64,000 bases of DNA, taken from Burkholderiales bacterium PBB6 (GTDB taxonomy: Bacteria; Pseudomonadota; Gammaproteobacteria; Burkholderiales; Burkholderiaceae_C). Position 1 is the stretch's first letter. Every line of letters starts with the position of its first letter. The notes under the pieces were generated by a model. It worked only from the letters and a program-made list of their open reading frames with translations, was not told where the DNA came from and searched no databases. This document shows positions 52,350-61,182 of this stretch, piece by piece. The stretch is taken from contig NKIH01000004.1 in NCBI GenBank assembly GCA_002255925.1, forward strand, positions 248,001 to 312,000. The letters run 5' to 3'. The position numbers were made by a program, and so were the translations under genes.

Positions 52350-53300
52350 TCAGCCTTTCTGTTCTTCTGGCCAGTACAGGCGCAGCGGGTTGCTCACCAG
52401 CAGCTGTTGCTGCCGCTCTGCCGTGGTGGCGATGTGCGGAATGAAGTCGACCAGCAGGCCGTCGTCGGGCATGTGGTCCTTCAGGTTCGGGTGCGGCCAG
52501 TCGGTGCCCCACAGCACGCGGTCGGGGAATTCTTCCACCACGCGGCGGGCGAACGGGATCACGTCGGTGTAGGCGTTCTGCTCGCCGTTCAGGGCCTTCG
52601 GGCCTGTCACAGACAAGCGCTCCGGGCAGCTGACCTTGCTCCACACGTTCGGGTGCTGGCGCATGAACTTCAGGAACAGCTCGAACTCCGGACCGTCGAC
52701 CGGCTTGCTGGTGTCGGGACGGCCCATGTGGTCGACCACCACCGTGGTGGGCAGCGCGGTGAAGAAGTCCCACAGCTCGGGCAGGTCCACCGCTTCAAAG
52801 TAGATGACCACGTGCCAGCCCCATTTGGCGATGCGGCTGGCGATTTCCAGCAGCTCGTCCTTGGGCGTGAAATCAACCAGGCGCTTGACGAAGTTGAAGC
52901 GCACACCGCGCACGCCGGCGTCGTGCATCGCCTGCAACTCGGTGTCGCTGATGCTGCGGCGCACGGTGGCCACGCCGCGGGCGCGGCCGTTGCTGTTCGC
53001 CAGCGCGTCGAGCAGGGCGCGGTTGTCGGCGCCGTGGCAGGTGGCCTGCACCACCACGTTGCGGTCGAAGCCGAGGTGATCACGCAGCGCGAACAGCTGC
53101 TCGCGCGAGGCGTCACACGGCGTGTACTTGCGCTCAGGTGCATACGGGAACGCCGCCCCGGGGCCGAAGACATGGCAATGCGCATCAACGGCACCAGCGG
53201 GCACCTGGAAGCGCGGCTTGCTCGGGCCGGTGTACCAGTCCAGCCAGCCGGCAGTCTTGGTGAAGTCGCCGCTGACGGGCTTGTTGTTGTCTTGGCTCAT
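52350..53300 (-). CDS. ligI: 2-pyrone-4,6-dicarboxylate hydrolase (PDC lactonase)
   Basis: 316 residues of the amidohydrolase fold. Metal-site motif VDAHCHVFGP, then VVVDHMGRPDTSKP, and the late LWGTDWPHPNLKD with the catalytic Asp. It opens the pyrone ring to 4-oxalomesaconate in the cytoplasm. Corresponds to pmdD. Its stop is two bases before the ligA ATG. Confidence 0.95.
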   Translation of the reverse strand: MSQDNNKPVSGDFTKTAGWLDWYTGPSKPRFQVPAGAVDAHCHVFGPGAAFPYAPERKYTPCDASREQLFALRDHLGFDRNVVVQATCHGADNRALLDALANSNGRARGVATVRRSISDTELQAMHDAGVRGVRFNFVKRLVDFTPKDELLEIASRIAKWGWHVVIYFEAVDLPELWDFFTALPTTVVVDHMGRPDTSKPVDGPEFELFLKFMRQHPNVWSKVSCPERLSVTGPKALNGEQNAYTDVIPFARRVVEEFPDRVLWGTDWPHPNLKDHMPDDGLLVDFIPHIATTAERQQQLLVSNPLRLYWPEEQKG

Positions 53301-53328
53301 GGGGAGGCGTCCTGGATGCAGTGGGGGG

Positions 53329-54315
53329 TCAGTCGAGCGAGGCCTTGGCGCGCTTGATGACGTCGGCGTACTTCACGGATTCGGAAGCGATGTAGGCAGT
53401 GAACTGCGCACGCGTGGCCGGGAAGGCTTCGTAGCCGAAGGTGGCATAACGCTCCTTCATGTCCGGCTCAGCCAATGCGGCGTCGATGTCCTTCTGGATC
53501 TTGTCGGCCACGTCCTTGGGCAGGCCCTTGGGTGCGGCGATGGTGGTCCAGCCGGTCATCTCGTAGCCGGCCGGGCCGCCCGATTCAGCGACGGTGGGCA
53601 CATCCGGGAAGGCCGGGTGGCGCTTCGGTGCGGTCACGGCGATGAACTTGATGCGACCCGAGCGTTGCAGCGGGCCGGCGGTGGCCAGGCTGCCGAGGGC
53701 GAAGTCGAGCTCACCGTTGGCCACGGCGGCGTACAGCATCGACGTTTCCTTGTAGGCGATGTGCAGCATCTCGGTATTGGTCATCGACTCCAGCAGCGCC
53801 GAGCCCAGGTGCACCGGGTTGCCGATCGACCACGAGCCGTAGTTCAGCTTGCCGGGGTGGGCCTTGGCGTCGGCGAGGATGTCGCCGACCGTCTTGTACT
53901 TGCTGCCCGAGCCCACGCCGACGAAGAAGTAGGTGCGGAAGAGCGGTGCGATCGGATCGAAGTCCTTGACCGGGTCGTAGGGCAGCTTCTTGAACAGGTG
54001 CGGGTAGGCGACCAGGTGGACGTTGTCGAGCTGGATCAGGTCGTAGCCGTTGGTGTCGCCGCGCTTGAAGGCGTCGATGGCGATGAAGCCATTGCCGCCC
54101 GGCTTGTTCTCGACGATGACCGGCTTGCCCCACTTCTTCTGCAGCTTTTCAGCCAGCACGCGCACCACGGCTTCGGGGCCTGCACCGGCCGGGAAGGGGG
54201 TGATGATGCGCACGGGCTTGTCGGGCCAGGTGGCGGCGGTTTGCGCCGAGGCGGTGCCGGTCAGCACGGTGAGGGCGGCCAGCGCAGCGGCGGCCAGGGT
54301 CTTGAGAGTGTTCAT
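53329..54315 (-). CDS. Bug/TctC-family periplasmic binding protein
   Basis: 328 residues with a signal peptide (MNTLKTLAAAALAALTVL, cleavage near ASA). The mature start WPDKPVRIITPFPAGAGPE and later GGNGFIAIDAFKRGD are Bug-family marks. It belongs to tripartite tricarboxylate transporters, but no membrane genes (tctA, tctB) are adjacent, so it is an orphan as is common in Burkholderiales. Inside the lig operon, an aromatic or tricarboxylate ligand is likely. Confidence 0.92.
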   Translation of the reverse strand: MNTLKTLAAAALAALTVLTGTASAQTAATWPDKPVRIITPFPAGAGPEAVVRVLAEKLQKKWGKPVIVENKPGGNGFIAIDAFKRGDTNGYDLIQLDNVHLVAYPHLFKKLPYDPVKDFDPIAPLFRTYFFVGVGSGSKYKTVGDILADAKAHPGKLNYGSWSIGNPVHLGSALLESMTNTEMLHIAYKETSMLYAAVANGELDFALGSLATAGPLQRSGRIKFIAVTAPKRHPAFPDVPTVAESGGPAGYEMTGWTTIAAPKGLPKDVADKIQKDIDAALAEPDMKERYATFGYEAFPATRAQFTAYIASESVKYADVIKRAKASLD

Positions 54316-54439
54316 GGAGTCTCCTGGAAGAAACGGGGAAGGGCCCCTGTTGGCGGGCAGCTCGGGCAGCCTTGGCGGCTGTCGGCGTCCTCTTGTTCTG
54401 GTTGATGGATTCGGGGCGTTGCGGCGCCGTTGGCGCTGA

Positions 54440-55135
54440 TCAGTCGATGTACTTCAGGCCGGCCTTTTCGAGCGGCTCGCGCATCTTGTACATGTCGAGG
54501 CCCAGCACGCCGGCCGCCAGCTTGGCGCGCTTCTCGCCTTCAAAGCTCTCGCGGTGTTCGGCCGCATCGGCCACTTGCTGGGCGATGGCGGCGGGCACCA
54601 CCACCACGCCGTCAACATCGGCAATCACCACGTCGCCGGGGTTGACCACCGCGCCGGCGCACACCACGGGCACGTTCACCGAGCCCAGCGTGGCCTTGAT
54701 CGTGCCCTTGGCATTGATGGCCTTGGAGAACACCGGGAAGCCCATGCGCTCGAGCTCTTCCACGTCGCGCACGCCGCCGTCGATGATCAGGCCCTTGGCG
54801 CCGCGCGCCTGGAAGCTGGTGGCCAGCAGGTCGCCGAAGAAGCCGTCTTCGTTGTCGGTGGTGCAGGCGGCCACGGCCACGTCACCGGGCTGCAGTTGCT
54901 CGGCGGCCACGTGCATCATCCAGTTGTCGCCGGGTTGCAGCAGCACGGTCACGGCGGTGCCGCAGATCTTGGCGCCGCTGTAGACCGGGCGCATGTAGGG
55001 CTTCATCAGGCCGACGCGGCCCATGGCCTCGTGGATGGTGGCCACGCCGAAGCGCGAGAGCTTTTCAACGGCGGCGGCATCGGCGCGGGTGATGTTGCGC
55101 TTGACGATGCCGAGCTGGTTCATGGGCAGGTTCAT
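54440..55135 (-). CDS. ligK: 4-carboxy-4-hydroxy-2-oxoadipate aldolase
   Basis: 231 residues of the RraA-like aldolase fold. Hallmarks are [20 protein letters not shown] near the start, [19 protein letters not shown] (substrate Arg, metal Asp) and [19 protein letters not shown]. It cleaves its substrate to pyruvate and oxaloacetate, the last step of the pathway. An ATG at 55123 (MNQLGIVK) is an alternative start. Corresponds to pmdF. Confidence 0.94.
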   Translation of the reverse strand: MNLPMNQLGIVKRNITRADAAAVEKLSRFGVATIHEAMGRVGLMKPYMRPVYSGAKICGTAVTVLLQPGDNWMMHVAAEQLQPGDVAVAACTTDNEDGFFGDLLATSFQARGAKGLIIDGGVRDVEELERMGFPVFSKAINAKGTIKATLGSVNVPVVCAGAVVNPGDVVIADVDGVVVVPAAIAQQVADAAEHRESFEGEKRAKLAAGVLGLDMYKMREPLEKAGLKYID

Positions 55136-55183
55136 GGTGGTGCTGTGCGGTGAATGGTTGACGACGTGGCGGTGGTCAGGCGC

Positions 55184-56212
55184 TCAGAGGCCCTTGGCCT
55201 TGAGGGCGGCGTCCAGACGCGGGAAGACGCGGCGGGCATTGCCTTCGAACACCTGGAAGCGCTCTTCGTCGGTCAGGTTGGCGGTGGCCGCCACGTAGCG
55301 GCGTGTGTCGTCGTAGTAGTGACCGGTTTCGGGGTCGATGCCGCGCACGGCGCCGATCATTTCCGACGCGAACAGGATGTTCTTCACCGGGATCACCTTG
55401 GTCAGCAGGTCAATGCCGGGCTGGTGGTACACGCAGGTGTCGAAGAAGATGTTGTTCAGCAGGTGGTCCTGCAGCAGCGGCTTCTTGAGCTCTTGCGCCA
55501 GGCCACGGAAGCGGCCCCAGTGGTACGGCACTGCGCCGCCGCCGTGCGGGATCAGGAACTTCAGCGTCGGGAAGTCCTTGAACAGGTCCGAGGTCAGGCA
55601 CTGCATGAAGGCCGTGGTGTCGGCATTCAGGTAGTGGGCGCCGGTGGTGTGGAAGCAGCTGTTGCAGCTGGTGCTCACGTGGATCATCGCCGGGATGTCG
55701 TACTCGACCATCTTCTCGTAGATGGGGTACCAGTGGCGGTCGCTCAGCGGCGGGCTGGTCCAGTGGCCGCCCGACGGATCCGGGTTCAGGTTGATGCCGA
55801 CATTGCCGTATTGCTCGACGCACTTCACCAGCTCGGGGATGCAGGTGGCCGGGTCCACGCCGGGCGACTGCGGCAGCATCGCGGCCGGAATGAAGTGGTC
55901 GGGGAACAGCTCGCTGACGCGGAAGCACAGCTCATTGCAGATGGCGGCCCAGGTGGCAGAGGTGTTGAAGTCGCCGATGTGGTGGGCCATGAAACTGGCG
56001 CGCGGGCTGAAGATGGTCAGGTCGCTGCCGCGTTCCTTCATCAGCTTGAGCTGGTTGTTCTCGATGGTCTCGCGCAGCTCGTCGTCGCTGATCTTCAGCG
56101 AAGACGCGCTCGGCGCCTTCGACGGGTCTTTCAGGCCGGCGATCTGCAGGTCGCGCCAGGCGCCCAGGGCGGCCGGGGCGGTGGTGTAGTGGCCGTGCAC
56201 GTCGATGATCAT
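55184..56212 (-). CDS. ligJ: 4-oxalomesaconate hydratase
   Basis: 342 residues of the amidohydrolase fold. The start MIIDVHGHYTTAPAALGAWR carries the metal-binding HxH, with IHVSTSCNSCFHTTGAHYLN (His) and FLIPHGGGAVPYHWGR later. It hydrates 4-oxalomesaconate to 4-carboxy-4-hydroxy-2-oxoadipate. Corresponds to pmdE. It lies 48 bp upstream of ligK on the same strand. Confidence 0.94.
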   Translation of the reverse strand: MIIDVHGHYTTAPAALGAWRDLQIAGLKDPSKAPSASSLKISDDELRETIENNQLKLMKERGSDLTIFSPRASFMAHHIGDFNTSATWAAICNELCFRVSELFPDHFIPAAMLPQSPGVDPATCIPELVKCVEQYGNVGINLNPDPSGGHWTSPPLSDRHWYPIYEKMVEYDIPAMIHVSTSCNSCFHTTGAHYLNADTTAFMQCLTSDLFKDFPTLKFLIPHGGGAVPYHWGRFRGLAQELKKPLLQDHLLNNIFFDTCVYHQPGIDLLTKVIPVKNILFASEMIGAVRGIDPETGHYYDDTRRYVAATANLTDEERFQVFEGNARRVFPRLDAALKAKGL

Positions 56213-56269
56213 GGGTGTCTCCTCAAGGGCTTGTCTGTGTGGGTTGGCGTGGCGCGCGCCTGAACGGGC

Positions 56270-56962
56270 TCAGGCCGGCGTCATGCCTTGCCGTTGTTTG
56301 GCGGGCGCGCTGGCGTCTGAATGCAGGTAGGCGAGCAGGGCGGCGGCCGCGTCGGGCTGGCTGGCCAACACGCCGATGGCTGCACTGAAGGTGGTGGTGA
56401 TCTGGATGTCGTCAGGCAAGGGGCCGACGATGGTGATGCCCTCGACGTGGATCAGCTCACTGAGCTGTTGAAAGCCCAGTGCCACCTCGCCCTTGGCCAC
56501 CAGCGAGCCGACCGGCACGCCCGGCGGCGGGGTGATCAGGCGCGGTTTGATTTCTGCCGCAATGCCCCAGCGCTCGAACAGCGCAGCCAGGGCCACGCCG
56601 CTGGGGCCGGTGGAATAACTCAGGCTGGGCGCGGCGAGCACGGCGGCGCGCACGGCGGCTTCATTCGACAGATCCGGCAATGGCGCACCCGCCGGCACGG
56701 CCACGGCCACGCCCGAATGCACCAGGTCGGTCTTGCTGCCCGCCAGCAGGTGGCCGGCGGCGATCAGCTTGTTGATGGCGTCGGAGGCGAGCACCACCAC
56801 ATCGAAAGCTTCACCGGCCTGCACGCGCTTGGCGGCGTCCACACCGCCCACCGATTCGATGGCAACGGCCTGACCCGTGGCCGCGGTGTGCGCGGCGGTC
56901 AGCTCTGCCAGCAGGGGCCGGGTGGCCATCGAGGAGATGCCGCGGATCGCAGGAGTGGTCAT
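56270..56962 (-). CDS. ModA-like substrate-binding-fold protein without signal peptide, first gene of the lig operon
   Basis: 230 residues. The fold is that of type 2 periplasmic binding proteins of the ModA group: IRGISSMATRPLLAELTAAH, VGGVDAAKRVQAGEAFDVVV, YSTGPSGVALAALFERWGI and VPVGSLVAKGEVALGFQQLSEL. No signal peptide or lipobox is present, so the product should stay in the cytoplasm. It is the first gene of the leftward operon, the position of pmdU in Comamonas. A role in ligand sensing or an isomerization of 4-oxalomesaconate is possible but not shown. Confidence 0.75.
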   Translation of the reverse strand: MTTPAIRGISSMATRPLLAELTAAHTAATGQAVAIESVGGVDAAKRVQAGEAFDVVVLASDAINKLIAAGHLLAGSKTDLVHSGVAVAVPAGAPLPDLSNEAAVRAAVLAAPSLSYSTGPSGVALAALFERWGIAAEIKPRLITPPPGVPVGSLVAKGEVALGFQQLSELIHVEGITIVGPLPDDIQITTTFSAAIGVLASQPDAAAALLAYLHSDASAPAKQRQGMTPA

Positions 56963-57012
56963 GAATGGCTCGTGGGTGGAACGAGCGCATTCTGGAGGGC
57001 GGCTCCCATGCC

Positions 57013-57040
57013 TGCTAGGGCATGAATCAACTAGCAGCTA
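57013..57040. promoter_or_regulatory. Inverted repeats in the lig operon promoter region
   Basis: TGCTAG (57013-57018) and CTAGCA (57031-57036) face each other over 12 bases, and TAGCAGCTA (57032-57040) is itself symmetric. They lie 51-78 bp upstream of the first operon gene, in a place for an activator. The LysR gene at 57755 is the nearest regulator. Binding is inference. Confidence 0.4.
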
Positions 57041-57095
57041 TAACAAGGCGGCATGGCTGACGGGGCTCCCGCCTCGCCATGGCCATGCCGGGTGA

Positions 57096-57704
57096 TCAGC
57101 GCTCGGCCAGGGCCTTTTCGATGGCGCTGACCATGGTCTTGCTGCCGGGTTCGGTCATGCTGCCGAAGGCGGTGGCCTTGTTGCCGCTGCGGTCGATCAG
57201 GTACTTGTGGAAGTTCCAGCTCGGCGTGTCGCCGGTCATCGTGGCCAGCTGCTTGAACATCGGGTTGGCTGCCGAGCCCTTGACGCTGGACTTGCTCAGC
57301 ATCGGGAACTTCACGCCATAGGTGTTGAAGCAGAACTCGGCGATGTCCTTGTCCTTGCCGGGCTCCTGGCCGCCAAAGTCGTTCGACGGAAAGCCCAGCA
57401 CCACCAGGCCCTGGCCGCTGTACTTGGCGTACAGCGCCTCCAGCCCTTCGTACTGCTTGGTGAAGCCGCAGTAGCTGGCCGTGTTCACCACCAGCACCAC
57501 CTTGCCGGCGTACTGGCACATGTTCTGGGGCGCTTCGTCCTGCAGGCGCTTGAAGCTGTGCTGCAGCACGGCCGGGCAACTGCCAGCGGCGGCCGGGGTG
57601 GCGGGCTTGGGCGGGGCGGCCGGCGTGGCTTGGGCCAGGGCGGCGCTGGAAAGCACCCACGCCAACAGCGGAGTGAGCACGGTGGCTTGAATCATGCGGT
57701 TCAT
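57096..57704 (-). CDS. Periplasmic glutathione peroxidase-like protein
   Basis: 202 residues. An N-terminal signal peptide (LTPLLAWVLSSAALA) is followed by a Pro/Ala linker and a thioredoxin-fold peroxidase: VVLVVNTASYCGFTKQYEGL with the peroxidatic Cys (in place of Sec), GFPSNDFGGQEPG (Gln) and SWNFHKYLIDRSG (Trp and Asn region). A reducing partner in the periplasm is not evident. It is on the same strand as the lig operon but separated from it by the operon promoter. Confidence 0.92.
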   Translation of the reverse strand: MNRMIQATVLTPLLAWVLSSAALAQATPAAPPKPATPAAAGSCPAVLQHSFKRLQDEAPQNMCQYAGKVVLVVNTASYCGFTKQYEGLEALYAKYSGQGLVVLGFPSNDFGGQEPGKDKDIAEFCFNTYGVKFPMLSKSSVKGSAANPMFKQLATMTGDTPSWNFHKYLIDRSGNKATAFGSMTEPGSKTMVSAIEKALAER

Positions 57705-57754
57705 ACTGTGGCGTCCTGAAATTGAACTGAGGAGTTCATCTTAGCCCGGAAGCC

Positions 57755-58672
57755 TTATCCGGGTTGCGAGTGGGCTGCGGCGCCCTGGGGCAAGGCGCGC
57801 ACCAGCTCTTCCAGCAGGCGCCGGGCCTGGCGCATCAGTGGCGTGGGGCGCTTGTGGGCGGCCACGGCCACGCACAGCACGCTGATCAGGCTGGGCTCCA
57901 CCAGGGTGCGTACCGCCAGCTCGTCTGCCCGGCCCGAGGCCCGCACCGCGCTGGCCGTGAGCACGCCACGGCCATAACTCGCACACACCAGGTCAATGAT
58001 GGCGGCGATGCTGGAAACTTCCCAGGCGATGTCGAGCTGCAAGCCGGCCAGCGTGGCCTGGGCGTCCAGCAGGCGCCGGATGACGTGCTGGCGCTCCGGA
58101 AGTACCAGCGGGTATTGCTTCAGCTCACGCACCGGCACGGGCGTGCGCGGCCCGTTGGCTTGCCGCTCCACCAGGCACAGCCGCTCGTCGAGCAGCGGCG
58201 CGATGTCCAGCGCGGCTTGGGCGTCCGGGTTGTAGAGCAGGCCGATGTCGACCCGCCCGGAGGCAATCCATTCGGCGATGTGCGCCGACATGCCTTCCAC
58301 GATCGCCAGCCGCGCCTTGGGCAACTGGCGCTGGAAGGCGTCGATCAGCGGCAAGGTCAGCTGCCGGCCCATGCTGGGCGGCAGGCCGATGGTGATCTGG
58401 CCGACCGGCTCGTCGCGGCTCGTGCCCATGTCTTCACGGGCCTGCGCCACCTGCTGCAGGATGCCCACGCTGTGCTCGAACAAGCGCCGGCCCGCTTCGG
58501 TCAAGCTCACCCCGCGGCCATTGCGGCTGAGCAGGGTTTCGCGCAGGTCGATTTCCAGCGCGCGCACCTGGCGGCTCAAGGCCGGCTGGGCAATGTCGAG
58601 CGCCTCAGCCGCCTTGCTGAAGCTGCCGAGCTCGGCCACGCTGACAAAGTATTCCAGCTGCTTGAGGTTCAT
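57755..58672 (-). CDS. LysR-family transcriptional regulator
   Basis: 305 residues. N-terminal winged helix: MNLKQLEYFVSVAELGSFSK then AAEALDIAQPALSRQVRALE. The C-terminal co-inducer domain is of the periplasmic-binding type (VGQITIGLPPSMGRQL, ASYGRGVLTASAVRA), closest in style to Nac/Cbl-type regulators. It lies just upstream of the peroxidase on the same strand, 0.8 kb upstream of the lig operon promoter, and may control it with an aromatic acid as inducer. Target not shown. Confidence 0.93.
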   Translation of the reverse strand: MNLKQLEYFVSVAELGSFSKAAEALDIAQPALSRQVRALEIDLRETLLSRNGRGVSLTEAGRRLFEHSVGILQQVAQAREDMGTSRDEPVGQITIGLPPSMGRQLTLPLIDAFQRQLPKARLAIVEGMSAHIAEWIASGRVDIGLLYNPDAQAALDIAPLLDERLCLVERQANGPRTPVPVRELKQYPLVLPERQHVIRRLLDAQATLAGLQLDIAWEVSSIAAIIDLVCASYGRGVLTASAVRASGRADELAVRTLVEPSLISVLCVAVAAHKRPTPLMRQARRLLEELVRALPQGAAAHSQPG

Positions 58673-58693
58673 GGTGCCGGCATCATAGGTCGC

Positions 58694-59410
58694 TCACCAG
58701 GGCAGCTCGGCGCCGTCCCATGACCAGAACCGGCCGGTGGCCTCGGGCGTGAAGCCGTCGATCACCGCCAGCAGATTGGCGGCGCATTCTGCCGGCGTGT
58801 GCAGCTTCAGGCCTTGTTTGCCGAAGGGCTGCGACAGGCCGGTATCGACCGTGCCCGGGTGCAGCGCCACACACACCGCCTGTGGCGCGCGGCGCTGCAA
58901 TTCAACGGAGGCGGTGCGCACCAGCTGGTTGAGCGCCGCCTTGGCTGCGCGGTAGCTGTACCAGCCGCCCAGCCGGTTGTCGCCGATGCTGCCGACCTTG
59001 GCGCTCAGGGTGGCGAAGCAGGCGGCGCCCTGGCGCGGCATCAGCGGCAGGAAGTGTTTCATCAGCAGGGCCGGGCCGATGGCGTTGATGGCGAAGGCAT
59101 GCGCCATGTGGGCCGGGTCGATCTGCCGCATGGTCTTTTCGGGTTCGAAGCCCTGGCCGTGCAGAAAGCCGGTGGCGTCGATCACCAGGCGCAGCGGCAG
59201 GCCGGTGCCCGCGACCTGGGCTGCGCACTGCGCGATGCTGGTTTCGTCGAGCAGGTTGAGCGGGGGCTCAGTGTGGCGGCCAAAACCCAGCACCTGGCTG
59301 AACTGATCGGGGCGGGCCTGCAGCGCCGCCATCAACGCGGCACCGATGCCGCCTTGCGCGCCGATCACCACGGCGCAGCCGCCGCCTTGTTGATTGCCGT
59401 CGTGTGTCAT
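58694..59410 (-). CDS. Short-chain dehydrogenase/reductase
   Basis: 238 residues from the ATG at 59410 (59440 is possible). Cofactor motif VIGAQGGIGAALMAAL, then FAINAIGPALLMKHFL, catalytic Ser in LSAKVGSIGD and YSYRAAKAALNQL with the Tyr-x-x-x-Lys pair, and HPGTVDTGLSQPF. Cytoplasmic, NAD(P)-dependent; the C-factor/CsgA-like subgroup is suggested. The stop is 22 bases before the LysR start on the same strand, so they may share a transcript. Confidence 0.9.
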   Translation of the reverse strand: MTHDGNQQGGGCAVVIGAQGGIGAALMAALQARPDQFSQVLGFGRHTEPPLNLLDETSIAQCAAQVAGTGLPLRLVIDATGFLHGQGFEPEKTMRQIDPAHMAHAFAINAIGPALLMKHFLPLMPRQGAACFATLSAKVGSIGDNRLGGWYSYRAAKAALNQLVRTASVELQRRAPQAVCVALHPGTVDTGLSQPFGKQGLKLHTPAECAANLLAVIDGFTPEATGRFWSWDGAELPW

Positions 59411-59565
59411 CGCGCCAGTGTCGCACCGCGGCATTGACATGAATTGAGAGGGGTTGACCGCTTTGCTCCGGGCTTTGGAGGGGCGCCGTCACCTCAAAAA
59501 TCGGGCCTATGTGTCATGTTCAGTCCGAGCTGCGACACGCCAAGAACCATGGAGCGTTACGTCCG

Positions 59566-60489
59566 ATGCGTGCACTCAAACTCAATGCATGGCTGGCCCT
59601 GGCCTGTGGTGGCCTGGTGGCCGCTTCCAGCGCGCTGGCGCAAACCTCGGCGGTGGATGATCGTCACGGCAAGCTGCTGTTGACGGGTGGCGTGGCCTCG
59701 GTCGACGGCGCAGCCGGCGGCGGCCTCACGCCGTGGGCCTTGACCGGCACCTATGCCGGCCCGGGTGAATGGGGCGCCAGCGGCCACTACAGCCGCCTGG
59801 CCACGGGGGACTACACCTTGCAGGCCGCCGGTGTGGCCGCCAGCTGGAACGACCGCGTCGAGGTGTCGCTCGCCCGTCAAGACTTCGATACCGGCGCCAC
59901 TGGCACGGCGCTGGGCTTGCCGGGCCTGCACCTCAAGCTCGATGTGCTGGGCGTGAAGGTGCGTGTGGCGGGCGAGGCCGTGCTCGACAGCGACAACCTG
60001 ATGCCCCAGGTGGCCGTGGGGGTGCAGCACAAGCAACTGCACGCCGGTGGCCTGGCGCTGACCCTGGATGCGCTCGGCGCCGACCGCAGCGATACCGAGG
60101 TGTACGTCAGCGCCACCAAGCTCTTGCTCGGGCAAGGTCTGTTGCTGAACGCCACGCTGCGAGCGACCCGCGCCAATCAGAACGGCCTGCTCGGTTTTGG
60201 CGGCACGGGGCACCGGTCGTACGCGCTGCAACCCGAAATTTCAGTGGCCTGGCTGCTGCAGAAGAACGTGGCCGTGGGCCTGGAATACCGCTTCAACCCG
60301 GACAACCTGAACCCGTCCTTGCTGGGTGGTGGCCTGAAGGCCGACGACTGGAAGGATGTCTTCGTGGCCTGGGCACCGAGCAAGCAGATGTCGTTCACGG
60401 CGGCCTGGGTCGACCTGGGGCGCGTCGTGCCTGCCGTGACCGCCCGCCGTCAGCGCGGCCTGTACCTCTCGGCACAGCTCACCCCCTGA
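59566..60489 (+). CDS. DUF3034-family exported protein, probable outer-membrane barrel
   Basis: 307 residues from ATG 59566; the frame upstream is not protein-like. Signal peptide ALACGGLVAASSALAQ. The mature chain is made of alternating beta strands with Gly/Thr-rich turns (KLLLTGGVASVDGAAGGGL, ALTGTYAGPGEWGASG, RVEVSLARQDFDTG) and ends in an aromatic-poor strand GLYLSAQLTP, the look of an outer-membrane barrel. It pairs with the globin gene 46 bp downstream. Function unknown. Confidence 0.8.
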   Translation: MRALKLNAWLALACGGLVAASSALAQTSAVDDRHGKLLLTGGVASVDGAAGGGLTPWALTGTYAGPGEWGASGHYSRLATGDYTLQAAGVAASWNDRVEVSLARQDFDTGATGTALGLPGLHLKLDVLGVKVRVAGEAVLDSDNLMPQVAVGVQHKQLHAGGLALTLDALGADRSDTEVYVSATKLLLGQGLLLNATLRATRANQNGLLGFGGTGHRSYALQPEISVAWLLQKNVAVGLEYRFNPDNLNPSLLGGGLKADDWKDVFVAWAPSKQMSFTAAWVDLGRVVPAVTARRQRGLYLSAQLTP

Positions 60490-60535
60490 TCCATCTGCCG
60501 TTCCTCCTTTCGGCCCGGTTTTGCGGAGTCACCCC

Positions 60536-61093
60536 ATGAATCTGTCTGTTGTTGCCCTGACCCTCCGACCCGGTCGGTTGCCCCTTGCATCCGGCCTGCG
60601 CCGCGGCTTGCCCGCCCGGGTGCTGAGCTGGCTGCTGTGCGCCAGCCTGCTGGCGCTGATGGCCTGGCCCTCGGCGCGTGCCCAGGAGGTCAAACTGCCT
60701 GATCTGACCGACACCTATGTGCCGGCCCGTCCGGCCAATGACGCCCTTTATCGCGCACTGGGCGGTGAGCAGGGGCTGAACACCCTCGTGGACAGATTCA
60801 TGAATGGCTTGCTGGCGGACCAGCGCATGAACCCCTTCTTCGCCAAGATCGACCACGCAGAGACGCGCAAGCAGCTGGCCCTGCAGTTCTGCCAGGTCAG
60901 TGGCGGGCCGTGTGAGCGCAAGGCCAACAACCGCAAGATCCACAGCGCGATGGACATCAGCCGCACCGACTTCAACGTGCTGGTGCAGGTGCTGCAGCAG
61001 GCGATGGACGAGCAGGCGATTCCGTTTGCCGTGCAGAACCGCCTGCTGGCCCAGCTGGCGCCGATGCACCGAGACATCATCAACGTGGAATAA
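60536..61093 (+). CDS. Exported group 1 truncated hemoglobin
   Basis: 185 residues from ATG 60536 (60521 possible). A long N-terminal signal segment (LSWLLCASLLALMAWPSARA) precedes the globin domain: ALYRALGGEQGLNTLVDRFM, LADQRMNPFFAKIDHAETRK and KIHSAMDISRTDFNVLVQVL with the proximal His. Truncated hemoglobins bind oxygen or NO; an exported form is less usual. It follows the DUF3034 gene on the same strand and is likely cotranscribed. Confidence 0.88.
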   Translation: MNLSVVALTLRPGRLPLASGLRRGLPARVLSWLLCASLLALMAWPSARAQEVKLPDLTDTYVPARPANDALYRALGGEQGLNTLVDRFMNGLLADQRMNPFFAKIDHAETRKQLALQFCQVSGGPCERKANNRKIHSAMDISRTDFNVLVQVLQQAMDEQAIPFAVQNRLLAQLAPMHRDIINVE

Positions 61094-61182
61094 GCGCCCC
61101 CCCACAAACCGCGCCAGCGGTGCGGCTTGCAGTGCGTGGCGATGCGTCCTAGCATGGCCACCCACTCTGCAAGGACACAGCC

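Noticed and set aside
56270-56962. Molybdate transporter binding protein ModA
   Set aside because: No signal peptide and no modBC neighbours; the operon is protocatechuate catabolism.
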